Assembly: GCA_045661205.1 (NCBI GenBank)
Contig: JAZRFE010000041.1
Coordinates: 1 to 64,000, forward strand
Length of the DNA: 64,000 nt
Reading direction: 5' to 3'
Origin: HGM04593 sp045661205
GTDB taxonomy: Bacteria > Bacteroidota > Bacteroidia > Bacteroidales > Bacteroidaceae
The translations under genes and the position numbers were made by a program. The notes under the pieces were generated by a model, which was not told the origin of the DNA, did no database searches, and saw nothing but the letters and a program-made list of their open reading frames with translations. Position 1 is the stretch's first letter, and each line of letters begins with the position of its first letter. Of the stretch, positions 62,372 through 64,000 are shown in pieces.

Positions 62372-62400
62372 GCAGAAGTTCGTAATTATTCGTAACTTTG
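62369..62400 (+). promoter_or_regulatory. Promoter of the beta-helix gene
   Basis: TTTG (62369-62372), 20 bases, TAACTTTG (62393-62400), overlapping the end of the preceding terminator. It fixes the start downstream, at 62424 or 62430. Confidence 0.72.
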
Positions 62401-62429
62401 ACAATGTAACCGATAAATATCACATGTGT

Positions 62430-63647
62430 ATGAGAAGAATATTTTCGCTGTTTGCATTGTTCCTGGTACTTGCAGTCTCGGCTCAGCCAATGAAAAGCAT
62501 TAAGGAGTATGGTGTTTTGCCATCGAATACCCCCGAGCAGAATCGTGCAAACCTGCAACGGGCGATAGACGAGGCATCTGAGTCGGGAGCGGCACTCTAT
62601 GTCGAGCCTGTAGTCGGTGGTTATCGTGTAGCGGCAGGCATTGTGCTCAAGCAGAATGTCTCTCTCATTGGTGCTCATGGCCCTGTGGGACGCGGTACTA
62701 AAGATCCCAACCGTCAGGCTCCGATAGGCTCTCTCTTTCTCATCACCGATAGCACTGCGCCTTTTATTACAGTAGAGTCGGCAACACAGTTGCGTGGTCT
62801 GCAATTCTACTACCCCGAGCAGACTCATAACGACCCTACAAAGATTATTGCCTACCCACCCACAATACAGGTGAGTCGTACAAAAAATGTTGAGGGGGTA
62901 ACACTCTCTGCACTCACATTCTTTGGCGAATATACGGCAATGGATTTCAGGGCCGACCCGCGCCACCCCTGCGAACAGATACTTTTCGAGCACTGCTACG
63001 GCTATCCACTCAGTGGCGAGTTTATACGCATCGACTATTGTTACGACATTCCCCGCATTCTGCACTGCCATGTTAATCCCGCCAACATGCGTCGCTTCGG
63101 TCGTTCATTCTCGCGTGGCGTGGTAGATGCGGTCATCGCGCGACCCACATTCTCTTATGCCATCGATCACACCGATAATGCTCAAATGATGGATGTGTTC
63201 ACTTTCGGTGTTCATGGCGGAATACTTATGGGTGCGTACAGCTACGGCCAATTAACCAATTTTAATCTCGACTGTGTGAGTGTGGGAATACACAAAAAGG
63301 GTGCTTCGGCGTTTAATCGTAATTGGCAGATTGCCCAAGGCTCTATAATTGCAAATGTAAAGGGTTGTGCCGAGGCTATTCATCCTATTATCATCGAAGG
63401 GCAGGGGCACACTTCCATCTGTAACGTAGAGGCTTTTTCAGGCCCTAATGCTGCTTTGACTGCCGATGGTTATTCCGATGATTTTCTGCTTGTGAGGGGT
63501 GATAAGTTGCTCACTGTGAGTATTTATGGTTGCCGTATGCGTAATTATAGGGCAGTTTCTCCTTTTACGATTGAGAATGTGAATGCGCGTGTCGAGGCTG
63601 CTGCGTGCGTTGATAAGAATGAGGCTTTTTTCTCGTTCAAGAAATAG
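62430..63647 (+). CDS. Secreted right-handed beta-helix (pectate-lyase-like) protein
   Basis: 405 residues from ATG 62430 (MRRIFSLFALFLVLAVSAQP), a typical signal peptide; an ATG at 62370 lies upstream of the transcription start. The opening SIKEYGVLPSNTPEQNRANL is the hallmark of Pectate_lyase_3/GH28-like beta-helix proteins, and coils follow (LRGLQFYYPEQTHNDPTK, QILFEHCYGYPL, SICNVEAFSGPNAALTAD). No clear catalytic set (GH28 Asp trio) is visible, so the substrate and even enzymatic activity are uncertain. Monocistronic with its own promoter. Confidence 0.82.
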   Translation: MRRIFSLFALFLVLAVSAQPMKSIKEYGVLPSNTPEQNRANLQRAIDEASESGAALYVEPVVGGYRVAAGIVLKQNVSLIGAHGPVGRGTKDPNRQAPIGSLFLITDSTAPFITVESATQLRGLQFYYPEQTHNDPTKIIAYPPTIQVSRTKNVEGVTLSALTFFGEYTAMDFRADPRHPCEQILFEHCYGYPLSGEFIRIDYCYDIPRILHCHVNPANMRRFGRSFSRGVVDAVIARPTFSYAIDHTDNAQMMDVFTFGVHGGILMGAYSYGQLTNFNLDCVSVGIHKKGASAFNRNWQIAQGSIIANVKGCAEAIHPIIIEGQGHTSICNVEAFSGPNAALTADGYSDDFLLVRGDKLLTVSIYGCRMRNYRAVSPFTIENVNARVEAAACVDKNEAFFSFKK

Positions 63648-63682
63648 TTTTTAGTCTTTGGTTATTGGCCAACCGCCAAAAA

Positions 63683-64000
63683 CTACCTCACCACCCACGC
63701 ACTATTATGCGCCTTAGTATCTTTGGGAGAATAGTTGAGCGACTCTTGGCTCGGAATCAAAATCTTATACTTCTTCAAACCGCTATTCTTTGCGCTGGTG
63801 GCACGAATCCAAGGATTGGCGTCACGCAATTGCATGTAGTTCAATCCATTCTTTTTGGCAATGTCGGTGAAGTTAATAACCGCATCGTTCACCTCTAAGG
63901 TGTCCGCCATCACCACAGGCGGGTATAGGTCGCTACTCTTCAGCAAAAAACCGTAGCGCGCAGGGTCCGAGAAGATAAGTTTCGCAGTGAGAATTCTGAA
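63683..64000 (-). CDS. C-terminal end of a lytic murein transglycosylase-like protein (5' part outside window)
   Basis: The frame is open from the right edge to a stop at 63683 (106 codons visible including the stop). It reads RILTAKLIFSDPARYGF, LYPPVVMADTLEV, AVINFTDIAKKNGLNYMQLR and ANPWIRA, which match the region just after the SLT catalytic domain in Bacteroidota MltD-like transglycosylases, a LysM-like helical part. The catalytic domain is not in the window. An internal TTG at 63946 is unlikely to be a start. Convergent with the beta-helix gene, 35 bases apart. Confidence 0.78.
   Translation of the reverse strand, partial: FRILTAKLIFSDPARYGFLLKSSDLYPPVVMADTLEVNDAVINFTDIAKKNGLNYMQLRDANPWIRATSAKNSGLKKYKILIPSQESLNYSPKDTKAHNSAWVVR

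Overview
The window is a chromosomal segment of a Bacteroidales-type bacterium (phylum Bacteroidota), probably a gut or host-associated anaerobe. The evidence is the recurring promoter element TAnnTTTG with an upstream TTTG about 19-20 bases away, the lineage-typical gene set (DUF4290, PepSY-like DUF2874 proteins, YfhO, WbqC, BspA-type leucine-rich repeats, DUF5013, a long LepB), many signal peptides and lipoprotein cysteines, and enzymes aimed at host glycoproteins. Genus cannot be fixed from sequence reading alone. I see no insertion sequence, phage, integrase, CRISPR array or rRNA.

Layout. 1-2881 (-): secreted M60-type metallopeptidase with BspA-like repeats, running off the left edge. 3219-4874 (+): acyl-CoA synthetase. 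4935-16998 (-): a surface-glycan block (metG, Wzx-type flippase, two GT4 glycosyltransferases, YfhO, GT2, aminopeptidase P, GT39-like). 17216-21931 (+): dapB, lepB, wbqC and a TonB-dependent receptor. 22048-22749 (+): secreted SGNH hydrolase. 22804-26923 (-): RNase R followed by a response regulator and a sensor kinase. 27200-29151 (+): short-chain dehydrogenase plus PAP2_3 enzyme, possibly a lipid operon, behind a duplicated promoter. 29203-30125 (-): two PepSY-like secreted proteins. 30319-39590 (-): an envelope/core operon tsaB, DUF4290, murA, rimM, M23, dxr, rseP with a serpin and alkaline phosphatase at its end. 39866-42502 (+): yicC, gmk, nadD, MORN protein. 42719-50883 (+): a five-gene secreted host-glycan locus (M60-like zincin, six-hairpin glycosidase, GH110, two sialate O-acetylesterase paralogues). 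50958-55457 (-): 1499-residue papain-family multidomain protease. 55643-56632 (-): trpS. 56801-56978: two identical tRNA-Val. 57125-62333 (+): purB, pseudouridine synthase with an RG/N-rich disordered arm, asnS, GDP-mannose pyrophosphorylase. 62430-63647 (+): secreted beta-helix protein. 63683-64000 (-): C-terminal end of a lytic transglycosylase, cut by the right edge.

How it fits together. Housekeeping blocks (aminoacyl-tRNA synthetases, peptidoglycan, isoprenoid, nucleotide and NAD synthesis) alternate with envelope-export and host-interaction genes. The strongest biological theme is attack on host glycoproteins: two M60-family metallopeptidases, a GH110 alpha-1,3-galactosidase (blood-group B-type activity in the family), two sialate O-acetylesterases and a papain-like protease, with a serpin whose predicted P1-P1' pair is Met-Ser as in alpha-1-antitrypsin. 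No SusC/SusD pair accompanies the glycan genes. The observations I rate highest are the serpin, the divergence between the tandem esterases, the SusCD-less GH110/M60 locus, the SDR-PAP2_3 pair, the duplicated promoter, and an M23 protein that keeps its zinc ligands but lacks both catalytic histidines.
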